In this document: in pieces, positions 49,661-58,508 of the stretch
How the letters are laid out: every line of letters starts with the position of its first letter
Position numbering within the stretch: the first letter of the stretch is position 1
From: CAVPCZ01 sp963702445
Lineage (GTDB): Bacteria; Bacteroidota; Ignavibacteria; UBA10030; UBA6906
Assembly: GCA_963702445.1 (NCBI GenBank)
Contig: CAVPCZ010000009.1
Location: forward strand, 434,001-498,000
Direction: 5' to 3'
DNA length: 64,000 bases
Notes under the pieces: generated by a model
Seen by the model: the letters and a program-made list of their open reading frames with translations, nothing else
What the model was told of the DNA's origin: nothing
Database searches by the model: none
Program-made: the position numbers and the translations under genes

Positions 49661-50654
49661 ATGAAAACAATCAGACTTACCGTACTCGCGACAATTGCGG
49701 TGCTTGGATTGACCCTGAGCATGCAGGCCGCCGACCCGCTCCCCTCGTGGAACGACACCGCGCCTAAGAAGGCGATTCTCACCTTTGTTGAGAAAGTAAC
49801 CAAACCCGGCTCGCCGGACTTTGTTCCGGTCGCCGAACGCATCGCCGTATTTCGACAACGACGGCACGCTCTGGAGCGAGCAGCCGATGTATTTCCAGAT
49901 CCTGTTCGTACTGGATCGTGTGAAGGCGCTCGCCCCACAGCATCCCGAGTGGAAGGAGAAGGAACCATTTGCCTCGCTTCTCAAAGGTGACGTGAAGAGC
50001 GCACTCGCCGGCGGCGAACCAACCATCATGCAAATCGTAATGACTACGCATGCGGATATGACCACCGGGGAGTTCGACAGATCGTGCGTGACTGGGTTGC
50101 CGAGTGCGAAGCATCCAAAGACCAAGCGGCTATATACCGAGATGGTCTATCAACCTATGCTGGAACTGCTCGCCTATCTTCGCGCCAACGGCTTCAAAAC
50201 GTACATCGTCTCCGGCGGGGGGGTCGAGTTCATGCGGCCGTGGACTGAGAAGGTCTATGGCATTCCGCCAGAGCAAGTCATTGGCAGCAGCATCAAGACG
50301 AAGTTCGAGATGCGTGACGGCAAACCGGTACTGGTGCGCCTGCCCGAGATCAATTTCGTTGACGACAAGGACGGCAAACCGGTTGGTATCAATCAGCAGA
50401 TCGGCCGCCGCCCGATTGCGGCATTCGGCAACTCAGACGGCGATCACCAAATGTTCCAGTGGACTACCGCCGGGGGCGGTGCCCGCCTCGCGGTTATCGT
50501 CCACCACACGGATGCCGAGCGCGAAACTGCCTATGACCGTACCTCCTCCATCGGCCGACTGGACAAAGCACTCGACGAGGCACAGGTGAAAGGCTGGACC
50601 GTTGTAGATATGAAGAACGACTGGAAGGTCATCTATTCTCTCCAAACCAAATGA
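49661..50654 (+). CDS. Exported HAD-family phosphatase, frameshifted
   Basis: About 330 residues with a signal peptide (TVLATIAVLGLTLSMQA). HAD motif I appears once the frame is corrected at TTT 49850-49852: ERIAVFDNDGTLWSEQPMYF, with the nucleophile Asp and second Asp. Motif II is TYIVSGGGVEFMR and motif III/IV is AAFGNSDGDHQMFQWT. These periplasmic HAD proteins are acid phosphatase-like; substrate unknown. A second irregularity lies at 50079-50103, where the annotated frame reads RSCVTGLP while the neighbouring frame reads IVRDWVA, the sequence expected in the family; this looks like one lost and one extra base close together. It sits between two sulfatases. Confidence 0.82.
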
Positions 50655-50957
50655 CCATCTCCTGAGGACAAGTCTCCAGACGGGCATCCCGCCTTGCGGG
50701 ACCGCAACAACTCCTCCAAACCCACGAAGCTGTCAGGCGAGAGAGGCGCTGCGGCATCGGGCACAACGATGACCGGATGTCCGGAATTGACTTCACTATT
50801 CCGAACCCGACTCCTGCATTTGACACTGTCACTATATAGGACTACATTAAACAGTTGATATGGTTTTCCCATCCCCCTGTTCAAGGACCACCCGTTCCTG
50901 CGGGCATAGCACAGAATCTAAAGTGTGATGGTAATCATAGAAGAAGGAACCAATGCT
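50655..50957 (+). other. Intergenic region with composition change
   Basis: No gene found in these 303 bases. A tight 6-bp hairpin (50687-50692 with 50696-50701) follows the HAD gene. From about 50820 the sequence becomes distinctly AT-richer (ATTTGACACTGTCACTATAT) and stays so into the next gene. The TTGACA-like TTTGACA at 50819-50825 may be a promoter element. No transposase or direct repeat was seen at the switch. Confidence 0.4.
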
Positions 50958-53318
50958 ATGAACAAACTCTTGATGCCCCTGTTGTTCAGCGCATTTCTCT
51001 GTGCCTGCAACAATCAGCCCAAAACAGAGAATACTGCATCCGTGAATGCAACCGGTGAACTTGACCGTACCGTGCTCCCCATAAAAGAGCCAAAGCGGCA
51101 AACCTACAAGGAACTTGATGCGCGCAATGCCACTCCACCACCCCGGTTTGAAGTGAAAGCACCGGCAGGTGCTCCCAATGTGGTGATTGTATTGATTGAC
51201 GATATGGGTTTTGGAGTGTCTGAGGCTTTTGGCGGCCCCATTACCACGCCAACCATGGAGAAACTTGCTGCCAACGGTCTACGATACAATCGTTTTCATA
51301 CGACCGCCCTTTGCTCGCCTACCCGGGTGGCATTGCTTACCGGGTATAACCATCACAGCAACAACATGGGCTCTATTGCCGAAACTGCCACCACCTTTCC
51401 CGGAAATACCGCAGTACGGCCTCAGTCTATCACGCCCATGGCAGAAGTGTTGAGACAGAATGGATACAATACCGCAGCTTTTGGAAAATACCACGAAACC
51501 CCGCCCTGGGAAATCTCGAATTCGGGTCCGCAGGACCGCTGGCCAACCCGTTCGGGCTTTGAGAAGTTTTATGGGTTCATAGGCGGTGAAACGAATCAAT
51601 GGGCTCCGCTTATCTATGATGGGGTTACGCTGGTTGAGACGCCGGAGGATCCGAATTATCACTTCACCACCGACATGACGAACCAGGCTATTTCGTGGGT
51701 TCGTTTCCAGCAAGCTCTCACGCCTGATAAACCGTTCTTCATGTATTTCGCGCCGGGAGCTACACATGCACCGCATCATGTCCCGGAAGCATGGATCGAA
51801 AAATACAGAGGGAAATTCGACCAGGGTTGGGATACGATTCGTGAACTGACGTTGGAACGCCAGAAGAAACTGGGGATCGTTCCCGCAAACACGAAGCTCG
51901 CGCCAAAACCCACCGACATCAAAGACTGGGAAAAACTCTCAGCCGATGAAAAGAAATTGTTTACGCGCCAGATGGAAGTGTATGCCGGATTTGCCGAACA
52001 AACGGATTACGAGGTCGGCAGACTCATTTCGGCGATTGAAGAATTGGGTAAACTGGATAATACGGTGATCATATTCATTGCCGGTGACAACGGCGCAAGT
52101 GCCGAAGGGCAAATGAACGGAATGTTCAGTGAAATGACCTTCTTCAGCGGGGTGCCGGAGACAGTTCCGGATATGCTGAAACATTACAACGAGTGGGGCG
52201 GACCAAGCACCTATCCGCACTTTTCGGCGGGGTGGGCAGTCGCAATGGATGCTCCTTTTTCCTATACCAAACAGGTTGCGTCTGATTTTGGCGGTACAAG
52301 AAACGGTATGATCATTCAGTGGCCGGCCGGTATCAAAGCTAAAGGAGAAGTGCGTTCGCAGTTCGGCCATGTCATTGATATTGCTCCGACCGTCTATGAA
52401 GTTACGAAGATACCTGCACCGGGAATGGTCAATGGCATAGCACAGGACCCGATCGAAGGGACCAGCCTGGCCTACAGTTTTGGTGACGCCAATGCCAGAG
52501 AGCAGCACACTGTGCAGTACTTCGAAATGTTTGGCAACAGAGGCGTGTATCAGGATGGCTGGTTTGCCCGGACGGTCCACAGGCCGGCCTGGCTCCTGAA
52601 GCCCCTCAATCCGCTCCTACAGGACAAATGGGAGTTGTACAATAGCAGCGAGGATTTCAGTCTGGCCAATGATCTGGCCGCACAACACCCTGACAAACTG
52701 AAAGACATGCAGGGACTGTTCATGGAAGAAGCTGAGAAATTCCATGTCCTACCCATTGATGATCGCCTTCTGGAAAGAACGAATGCGGCTTTAATGGGCA
52801 GACCAACGGTACTGGGAGACCGGAATTCCGTGACGCTGGGTGAGGGAATGAAAGGCATGGGCGTTGATATTTTCATTGACCTGAGAAATACCGCCTATAC
52901 CATCACTGCCGAAGTCGCGGTGAATGCCAACGGAAACGGTGTCATTGTCTGCCAGGGCGGTAGATTTGGCGGTCTCTCTTTCTATATGAGGAATGGGAAA
53001 CCCGCCTTCAGCTACAACTACCTGGGATTGGAATCCACGCAGATCATATCTTCGCAGGCGCTGAAGCTGGGAAATTATCAATTGGTGTATGACTTCAAGT
53101 ACGACGGCGGCGGGATGGGGAAGGGAGGCATTGGCACCATCACCGTGAACGGCAAGAAGGTGGCAGAGAAGAGGATTGAAAAGACACAGCCGGGAATATT
53201 CTCGGTTGACGATCTGGCGGATGTCGGCACCGATGACGGCACCCATGTTGCAGATTATGGCGCTTCAGCGAAATTCAACGGGAAGATCGCCAGCGTGACC
53301 ATTGAAAGGAAGAGATAG
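50958..53318 (+). CDS. Lipoprotein arylsulfatase
   Basis: An intact 786-residue sulfatase. The short signal peptide ends FLCAC (lipobox). The catalytic core begins NVVIVLIDDMGFGVSEAFGG with the metal Asp pair and contains LCSPTRVALLTGYNHH, the canonical C-S-P-T-R formylglycine motif. DNGAS and the FDQGWDTIRE segment are typical of the large arylsulfatase group (about 760-790 residues), and the C-terminal domain from about residue 620 is beta-rich with GKIASVTIERK at the end. ATG 50958 follows AAGGAAC. The codon use looks less GC-biased than in the sulfatase at 47962-49550, so the two may have different histories. Confidence 0.92.
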   Translation: MNKLLMPLLFSAFLCACNNQPKTENTASVNATGELDRTVLPIKEPKRQTYKELDARNATPPPRFEVKAPAGAPNVVIVLIDDMGFGVSEAFGGPITTPTMEKLAANGLRYNRFHTTALCSPTRVALLTGYNHHSNNMGSIAETATTFPGNTAVRPQSITPMAEVLRQNGYNTAAFGKYHETPPWEISNSGPQDRWPTRSGFEKFYGFIGGETNQWAPLIYDGVTLVETPEDPNYHFTTDMTNQAISWVRFQQALTPDKPFFMYFAPGATHAPHHVPEAWIEKYRGKFDQGWDTIRELTLERQKKLGIVPANTKLAPKPTDIKDWEKLSADEKKLFTRQMEVYAGFAEQTDYEVGRLISAIEELGKLDNTVIIFIAGDNGASAEGQMNGMFSEMTFFSGVPETVPDMLKHYNEWGGPSTYPHFSAGWAVAMDAPFSYTKQVASDFGGTRNGMIIQWPAGIKAKGEVRSQFGHVIDIAPTVYEVTKIPAPGMVNGIAQDPIEGTSLAYSFGDANAREQHTVQYFEMFGNRGVYQDGWFARTVHRPAWLLKPLNPLLQDKWELYNSSEDFSLANDLAAQHPDKLKDMQGLFMEEAEKFHVLPIDDRLLERTNAALMGRPTVLGDRNSVTLGEGMKGMGVDIFIDLRNTAYTITAEVAVNANGNGVIVCQGGRFGGLSFYMRNGKPAFSYNYLGLESTQIISSQALKLGNYQLVYDFKYDGGGMGKGGIGTITVNGKKVAEKRIEKTQPGIFSVDDLADVGTDDGTHVADYGASAKFNGKIASVTIERKR

Positions 53319-53452
53319 TCAGTACTTGATTGCAGGAAGTCGGTCTCAACGTTTTGCCTGCTCAGTGGTCAGAGTATAGATTGAAGTATCCTGTCGATTA
53401 CTCATGATATTGTCTGTACACTTGACAATGAATTCATAATATGTATAGAGCT

Positions 53453-54570
53453 ATGAAAAATAGTCTTTTGGCATCTCTCGTACTATGGATGAGCCTATTA
53501 GGTTCTCCTGTTTTTTCCCAAACAGCGAATGATACGACATCACTGGGGTTGCCTGGTGATAACCTGGATCTTTTTGGAGTTCTGGATCTTTTTCAAAAGT
53601 CAAAGACTATTGAGGACTTTGAAAAAGCACTCAATGAAGAAAAAACCGGAATCAATAATCTTGATTTGAATTTGGATAACAAAGTTGATTTCATCAAGGT
53701 TGTGACAAAGCAAAAGGACAATGATTTTACATTCATTCTCCAGGTTGACGTCAGTGAAAAGGAAATACAGGATGTTGCCGTCATTTTGGTATCAAAGGAC
53801 AAAGACGGAAAAGTTACAATGCAAATCGTAGGAGACGAAGATTTGTATGGTAAAGATTACGTTGTTGAACCTAAAACCACTGCGACTCCCGCAGTTACTG
53901 CTAATCCCGGATATACCGGCACCGAACCTGTTCCTGTGACTGTTCCGGCAACAACTACGTGTTGTTGTGGTTGAATCAGCACCGATAGTGCAGTATGTAT
54001 ATTCACCTGTGTATGTGCCCTATTATCCTCCATATCATTACGCATACTATCCTCCGTATTTTGCAGCTTTTACCGTCATGGCCGTTGGGGTCTATCGTCA
54101 TAATAACTATTATCATCATGGTGGGTATTATGGTGGTCATGGTACGACCGTAGTGGTTCACAATACAAATAATTTCAATAACTACAATAATTCCAGAAAT
54201 CGTTCGAATACCGTGAACCACAACAATGCCAGCGGTAATTATAGTAAGAACAACGCGTCAACTCGTCCCGTCGACTGGATCTTCTGCATCGACACGTCCG
54301 TCCACTTCCCCATCGACGAATCCGTCAAGAGGATCTTCGGCCTCGGCCAAGCCATCCACATCGCCATCAACGAATCAGTCAAAAGGATCTTCGGCCTCGG
54401 CCAAGCCATCCACATCGCCATCAACGAATCAGTCAAAAGGATCTTCGGCCTCGGCCAAGCCATCAAGCTATTCATCTTCATCTTCATCTAGATCAAATTC
54501 AATGGGAGCATCCCGTTCCCGTGGCGGAGGAGGTGGCCGATCTGGTGGTGGTGGAGGCAGAAGACGATAA
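53453..54570 (+). CDS. Exported protein with Tyr-rich middle and Ser/Thr/Pro repeat tail, frameshifted
   Basis: About 370 residues and not a family I can name. The start (SLLASLVLWMSLLGSPVFSQ) is a signal peptide. The first part (to about 53950) is a compact domain with FEKALNEEKTGINNLDLNLD and FTFILQVDVSEKEIQDVAV. A Tyr/Pro/His/Asn-rich stretch follows (YVYSPVYVPYYPPYHYAYYP), then a Ser/Thr/Pro tail coded by 54-bp tandem repeats, ending in GGGGGRSGGGGGRRR. Two one-base insertions fit, near 53950-53957 and at CCC 54267-54269. The glycine-arginine end matches the style of the end of 42618-44868. The region is less GC-rich than its surroundings. Confidence 0.6.
54313..54464 (+). repeat. Three tandem copies of a 54-bp unit inside the coding sequence
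   Basis: Units start at 54313, 54367 and 54421. The second and third agree base for base over the 44 bases to 54464; the first differs by a few substitutions. In the corrected frame each unit encodes 18 residues, STNQSKGSSASAKPSTSP. The repeat length is a multiple of three, so unit gain or loss would keep the frame. Confidence 0.85.
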
Positions 54571-54606
54571 TCATGCCGTATTTCATTTTCAGATTGTATG
54601 AGAAAC

Positions 54607-54639
54607 AAAAGAGGCTACCCGAAATGGATAGCCTCTTTT
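54607..54639. terminator. Bidirectional terminator between convergent genes
   Basis: An 11-bp perfect stem (54607-54617 with 54629-54639) has A-run and T-run flanks, so it can work in both directions. It separates the plus-strand gene ending at 54570 from the minus-strand gene ending at 54660. Confidence 0.85.
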
Positions 54640-54659
54640 TGTATCTTTGCTGGAGCTCT

Positions 54660-55154
54660 TTATTCAATTGGCATATCAGAAGCACTCATATCTCTTACGC
54701 TGAAATATCTGCCGTTTCTTTTCTCAAACAGACTCATATAGTTTCCAGTATTGACGGCGGTATTGGTAGAGTCAACTACGTCTATAGTGGCCAATTTCAA
54801 CCACCATATTCCCATCATTCGATACAAACACTTCGTTAGTGGTAAATGAAATTTTATTTGATTTATTCGCTGAAATTCACGTCTGCCATGAGATATTCTA
54901 CAATTGCTGCTTTGCCTACCAACGGTTTTCTGTTTTGAGAAAAGGTTATCGCATCATCTGCATAGTAGCCTATAGCTTTTGCTATTCCGGAATTGTACGT
55001 CTCAGCAAATTCATTTTCCTTGGCTTGAATCTCTTTCTTTATTTGTTCCTTGTCAATTATTCCTGCATTGGGTTCTGGTTGTTTTGTATTACAGCCGAAG
55101 AGTAAAGACATCAAACACAATGGTAATACGCCTGATGAGAATTCTGGTTTTCAT
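54660..55154 (-). CDS. SnoaL/DUF4440-like lipoprotein, three frameshifts
   Basis: In any single frame only an 85-residue piece (54863-55120) is visible. Three one-base corrections, near 55131-55136, 54867-54882 and 54781-54786, rebuild a complete lipoprotein of about 160 residues. It starts MKTRILI, then GVLPLCLMSLLFGC (lipobox), then IQAKENEFAETYNSGIAKA, YYADDAITFSQNRKPLVG, FTTNEVFVSNDGNMVVEIG and YMSLFEKRNGRYFSVRDMSA, ending ASDMPIE at a TAA. That order of strands and helix is the SnoaL/DUF4440 fold. All three shifts are of the extra-base type. Function unknown. Confidence 0.6.
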
Positions 55155-55269
55155 GGCTATATGGCCTTCTCTGTATGTTTCACGGATTGACTTGAGCGAA
55201 ATGAAACCAGGGAAAAGAAATACTCGTGCTTGGTAACAATACAAAGATATTCTCTCATATCATAGCCGT

Positions 55270-55470
55270 TTGAAAAGCCAGGTACAATCGAGCGGGGAAC
55301 CACGCAGCAGCCGGCCGCAGCAGGGAATGCAGGGGCGGCCGGGGGGGCAGAGCGTTAATTCGCAGGAGCTGAAGAGAGATTCCCAAAACAGGGAAAGGGG
55401 GAATGCCCAGGCCCAACAGTATCAGGGTAGGACCGCATTCGCCGGAACCCGGCGCGCCGAAACGTTCAGG
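55270..55470 (+). pseudogene. Tail fragment related to the Gly/Tyr-rich exported protein at 42618-44868
   Basis: The open frame reads a low-complexity Arg/Gln/Ser/Gly stretch with QELKRDSQNRERGNAQAQQY. The tail of the 42618-44868 protein has QQLDRDRAARDRGATRQQM at the matching place. There is no signal peptide and no upstream body of such a gene, so this looks like the leftover end of a second copy. The rest of 55155-55972 holds no complete gene. Confidence 0.35.
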
Positions 55471-55634
55471 AAGGAGGAGGGCAAGCATATCAACAATCCC
55501 CAGATCGCGGATTCGCGTCGGATCACGCAGATCTTCTCTGCCTGTCGGGGCCCTGCGACAAATGCCATGGCATGTTCCTCGCGCAAGAACCGGAGGATTT
55601 CTGGGGTCAGGTACCGGACACCGGATGTTTCCAT
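55444..55634 (-). pseudogene. Relic of an AAA ATPase with DUF4143 domain
   Basis: The minus strand begins RYLTPEILRFLREEHAMAFV then AGPRQ, matching the start of DUF4143-type ATPases just before their Walker A loop. Where the GKTT should follow, the sequence jumps in another frame to REDLRDPTRIRDLGIVDMLA then LLLPERFGAPGS, which matches the later DLRDLTRI...LLLPERVGSPLS part of the same family. The ATPase core between them is missing and the end is lost, so this is a deleted, dead copy. Confidence 0.45.
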
Positions 55635-55810
55635 ATACCCAGAGAATTGTCATGACAATTTCATATGAATATATAGACTTCTGAACCCTGTGTCAAGGCC
55701 TCGACATCACGTGTGTTCGTAGGCCGGCGAAGAACGCGAAAAGGGACACCATCCTTGTCGGGCCCGGCCGGGAATGCTGCAGAGACGGCGTCCTTCTTAC
55801 AGACTGGCAA

Positions 55811-55826
55811 CTTACAGTTCTGTAAG
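55811..55826. promoter_or_regulatory. Inverted repeat CTTACAG-TT-CTGTAAG with upstream half-site
   Basis: A perfect 7+7 palindrome with two central bases, preceded by a direct copy of the half-site CTTACAG at 55796-55802. It lies 50-65 bases upstream of the sigma-54 promoter candidate, where an activator would bind, and is a plausible site for the regulator encoded at 55973. Confidence 0.4.
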
Positions 55827-55875
55827 GTAGATTGGTGTACGATATTGGAGGCTTGATACACAGTCCTTTCATGTA

Positions 55876-55891
55876 TGGCAAGGATGTTGCC
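55876..55891 (+). promoter_or_regulatory. Sigma-54 promoter candidate upstream of the sigma-54 activator
   Basis: TGGCAAGGATGTTGCC agrees with the -24/-12 consensus TGGCAC-R-N4-TTGC-W at all but two positions, with GG at 55877-55878 and GC at 55889-55890 and the required ten bases between them. It lies about 80 bases before the start of the activator gene and may make it autoregulated. Confidence 0.55.
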
Positions 55892-55972
55892 GGCGAGACC
55901 TTCACCGACCCTTTGTTTAAGTTGTGGTTCTCGACTCTCTACATGAAACGATGACGGACGCAAGGAACCCCG

Positions 55973-57959
55973 ATGACAGGACCGGATATGAATGGGCGAG
56001 AGGAAGGTACTGCAGTCCATCTGGAGTTTGAGATGCTCCTTACGAACATCTCGGCCCGCTTCCTCGGCATGGTGCCGCGGGATGTCGATGTAGAAATCGA
56101 CCACGCACTGGGGAATATTCGAGAGTTCTTCGACTCGAACATGTGCGGTTTGTTTCGCGTCAATCCGCAAGCAGAAGAAATCTTTCTAACACACGTCCAG
56201 GTTACCGAAGACGTTCCGGTGGTGCCGGGGAAATACAACTATGCCCCGACAAATCCGTGGAGATTCGCGAAATTGGTCCGGGGGGAGACTATTCTTGTGA
56301 ACAGTCTCGACGAGCTTACGGAGGAAGCAAAGGTCGACCGCCGGACCACTGAATCGCTGGGGATTCAAGCATACCTGATCATACCTGTGCAGATCGGGGG
56401 AACAACCCGGTACGCGCTCCATTTGGCGTTTACGAGGCGGGGACCGTCCTGGCTGGCGCAGTATGTCCCCAGATTGCGGGTGTTCGCGGAAGTTCTGGTC
56501 ACAGCCCTGGAACGGAACCGGGCGGTCATTGCCCGGGAGGAGGCGGAAGTCCGCCTTGCCCTCGCGGCGGGACTGGCCGGTGCCGGGCTGTGGGACCTCG
56601 ACTTGAAGACCAACACCTTCTGGGGGACAGCGAGGGCGAGGGAACTCTATGGAGTTGGTCAGGACGAAACGGTGGATCTTGAGAAGTTATACAGCATCGT
56701 TCATGCTGATGATGCAGGAGCCCTGCGACGGGAGCTGGAGAATGCCGTGCGGGGAGGGACCGCTCTGCAAATCGAATACCGTGTCGTGCTCCCCGGGGGA
56801 GAAATACGCTGGCTTGCCGTTCGGGGAGCCCGGTCGCCTGAATCATTCGGCGGGGGAAACCACCTTCTGGGCGTGTCCATCGATATCACGGAACGGAAGA
56901 AAGCGGAGGAGCAGGCCAGGCATTCGCATGAAGAGATCACGAGGCTGAAGGAACTGCTGGAACTTGAGGCCCACTATCTCCGGAAGGAGATCGGCCTTTC
57001 ACATTCGCATAAGGAAATCGTTGGTAAAAGCAGTGCGATCAGGACCGTCTTGCGCCAGGTGGAGCAGGTGGCCCCGACCGACACCACCGTCCTGATTGCG
57101 GGCGAGACGGGGACGGGCAAAGAGCTTGTGGCGCGGGCGATTCATGGCCTGGGGGGACGGAAGGACAGATTGATGGTGAAAGTCGATTGTGCTTCGCTTC
57201 CTTCCACACTGATCGAAAGCGAACTCTTCGGCCGTGAACGCGGGGCGTATACCGGGGCCATGACACGGCAGATCGGTCGTTTCCAGCTTGCGGACAAGGC
57301 CACGATCTTCCTCGATGAGATCGGTGAATTGCCCAGGGAGACTCAGGCGAAACTTCTTCGTGTGATCCAGGAGGGATGTTTTGAGGTCCTCGGCAGCCCG
57401 CAGACTATTACGGTGGACGTGCGCATCATAGCGGCGACAAACCGTGACCTGGCCAGAGAAGTCAAGGAAGGACGATTTCGGGAGGATCTGTACTACCGTC
57501 TCAACGTCTTCCCCATCGAGGTTCCACCTCTCCGGAATCGGAGAGAGGACATTCCCATGCTGGTCTGGAACTTTGTGGAGAAGTTCTCCAAGGAAATGAG
57601 AAAAGAGATCCGGCGCATACCGAAAGAGACCATGGACGCCCTGGTCCGCTACCATTGGCCGGGAAACGTCCGGGAGCTGAAGAACCTCATCGAACAGGCA
57701 TTCATCGTCAGCCCGGGAGATGCGCTGATCGTGCGATTGCCCGAGGCCGGCATTGCAGAACGTGATTCCTGCGCAGACGCTCGAGGAGGTTGAGCGTCAA
57801 CACATCCTCCGCGTCCTGGACCAGACACGTTGGCAAATCAAGGGAGCGGGAGGGGCTGCATCATTTCTCGGCTTGAATCCCGCGACTCTCTACTCAAGAA
57901 TGAAAAGACTCGCGATCCTTCCAAGACACAAGAAGGACGAAATAGAGTCTCAGGGTTGA
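55973..57959 (+). CDS. Sigma-54 dependent transcriptional activator, GAF-PAS-AAA+-Fis, frameshifted near the end
   Basis: About 660 residues. A GAF-like sensor (about residues 15-185) is followed by a PAS domain (about 200-315, with GLWDLDLKTNTFWGTARARE and LLGVSIDITERKKAEE). The AAA+ domain runs about 345-580, with Walker A GETGTGKE at about 377, the sigma-54 contact loop ESELFGRERGAYTGA (Tyr in place of the usual Phe in GAFTGA) and Walker B IFLDEIGEL. The frame breaks at 57748-57752; dropping one base continues into LQNVIPAQTLEEVERQHILR and the Fis-type helix-turn-helix (AASFLGLNPATLYSRMKRL). It activates sigma-54 promoters in response to an unknown signal; no kinase partner or receiver domain is present. 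Start ATG 55973 has AAGGA upstream. Confidence 0.9.
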
Positions 57960-58094
57960 TATTTCAACCTTCCTGATACCTCCTTCGATACGCAGAAACT
58001 CCTGTCATCCAACCTAACCCATTGTTTTGTAGTAAGTTCCAGGAATTCCATTTCTTGCGTTGGAAGTGGTACGCAAAGTGCACATTAACCAGAC

Positions 58095-58421
58095 ATGTTT
58101 CTCACCATGGTGCGGATCTTTCCTCACTCCAACGACGAAGAAGCAGTACGAGGATTTCTTGCGGGGGTCTTGGGGCAGACACGCGTGCAACCCGGTTGCC
58201 TTGGCTGCACGCTGGCCACCGAATACGAGCCGGATGCGCTTCTTCTCACGGAATCCTGGCAGTCAAAGGAAGACTTTCTGCGGCGTCTCCAGTCGGATGA
58301 ATATTCGAAGATTCTGGCAACGATGGAATTATCGACCAGGAAACCCGAGGTCTGCATCTATGAGATCATCAATGAACAGGGGTTGGAATTGATTGAAAAG
58401 GTCCGAATGGAGAATAAATAA
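58095..58421 (+). CDS. Antibiotic biosynthesis monooxygenase (ABM) domain protein
   Basis: A 108-residue single-domain protein with the ABM dimeric alpha/beta-barrel pattern: an N-terminal strand FLTMVRIFPH, a helix EEAVRGFLAGVLGQTRVQPGC, the strand LGCTLATEYEPDALLLTESW with the Glu-Ser-Trp hallmark, then SKEDFLRRLQSDEYSKILATME. Members include quinol monooxygenases and heme-degrading enzymes; the specific activity is not visible. An alternative start four codons later (58107) is equally possible. Confidence 0.78.
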   Translation: MFLTMVRIFPHSNDEEAVRGFLAGVLGQTRVQPGCLGCTLATEYEPDALLLTESWQSKEDFLRRLQSDEYSKILATMELSTRKPEVCIYEIINEQGLELIEKVRMENK

Positions 58422-58508
58422 GGAACATTCATTAGTGGGGCGCGGCCTATCGCATGCAGGCGGCGGGTCGCCGGGCACTGAACTCAGAAACGAAGAGGAA
58501 ATACAACG

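Noticed and set aside
54313..54464. CRISPR array
   Set aside because: The units are directly adjacent with no spacers, and they encode a Ser/Thr/Pro tail. No cas gene is present.
50820..55972. Insertion sequence or integrative element
   Set aside because: No transposase, integrase, tRNA gene or matching end repeats were found, despite the composition change and gene relics.
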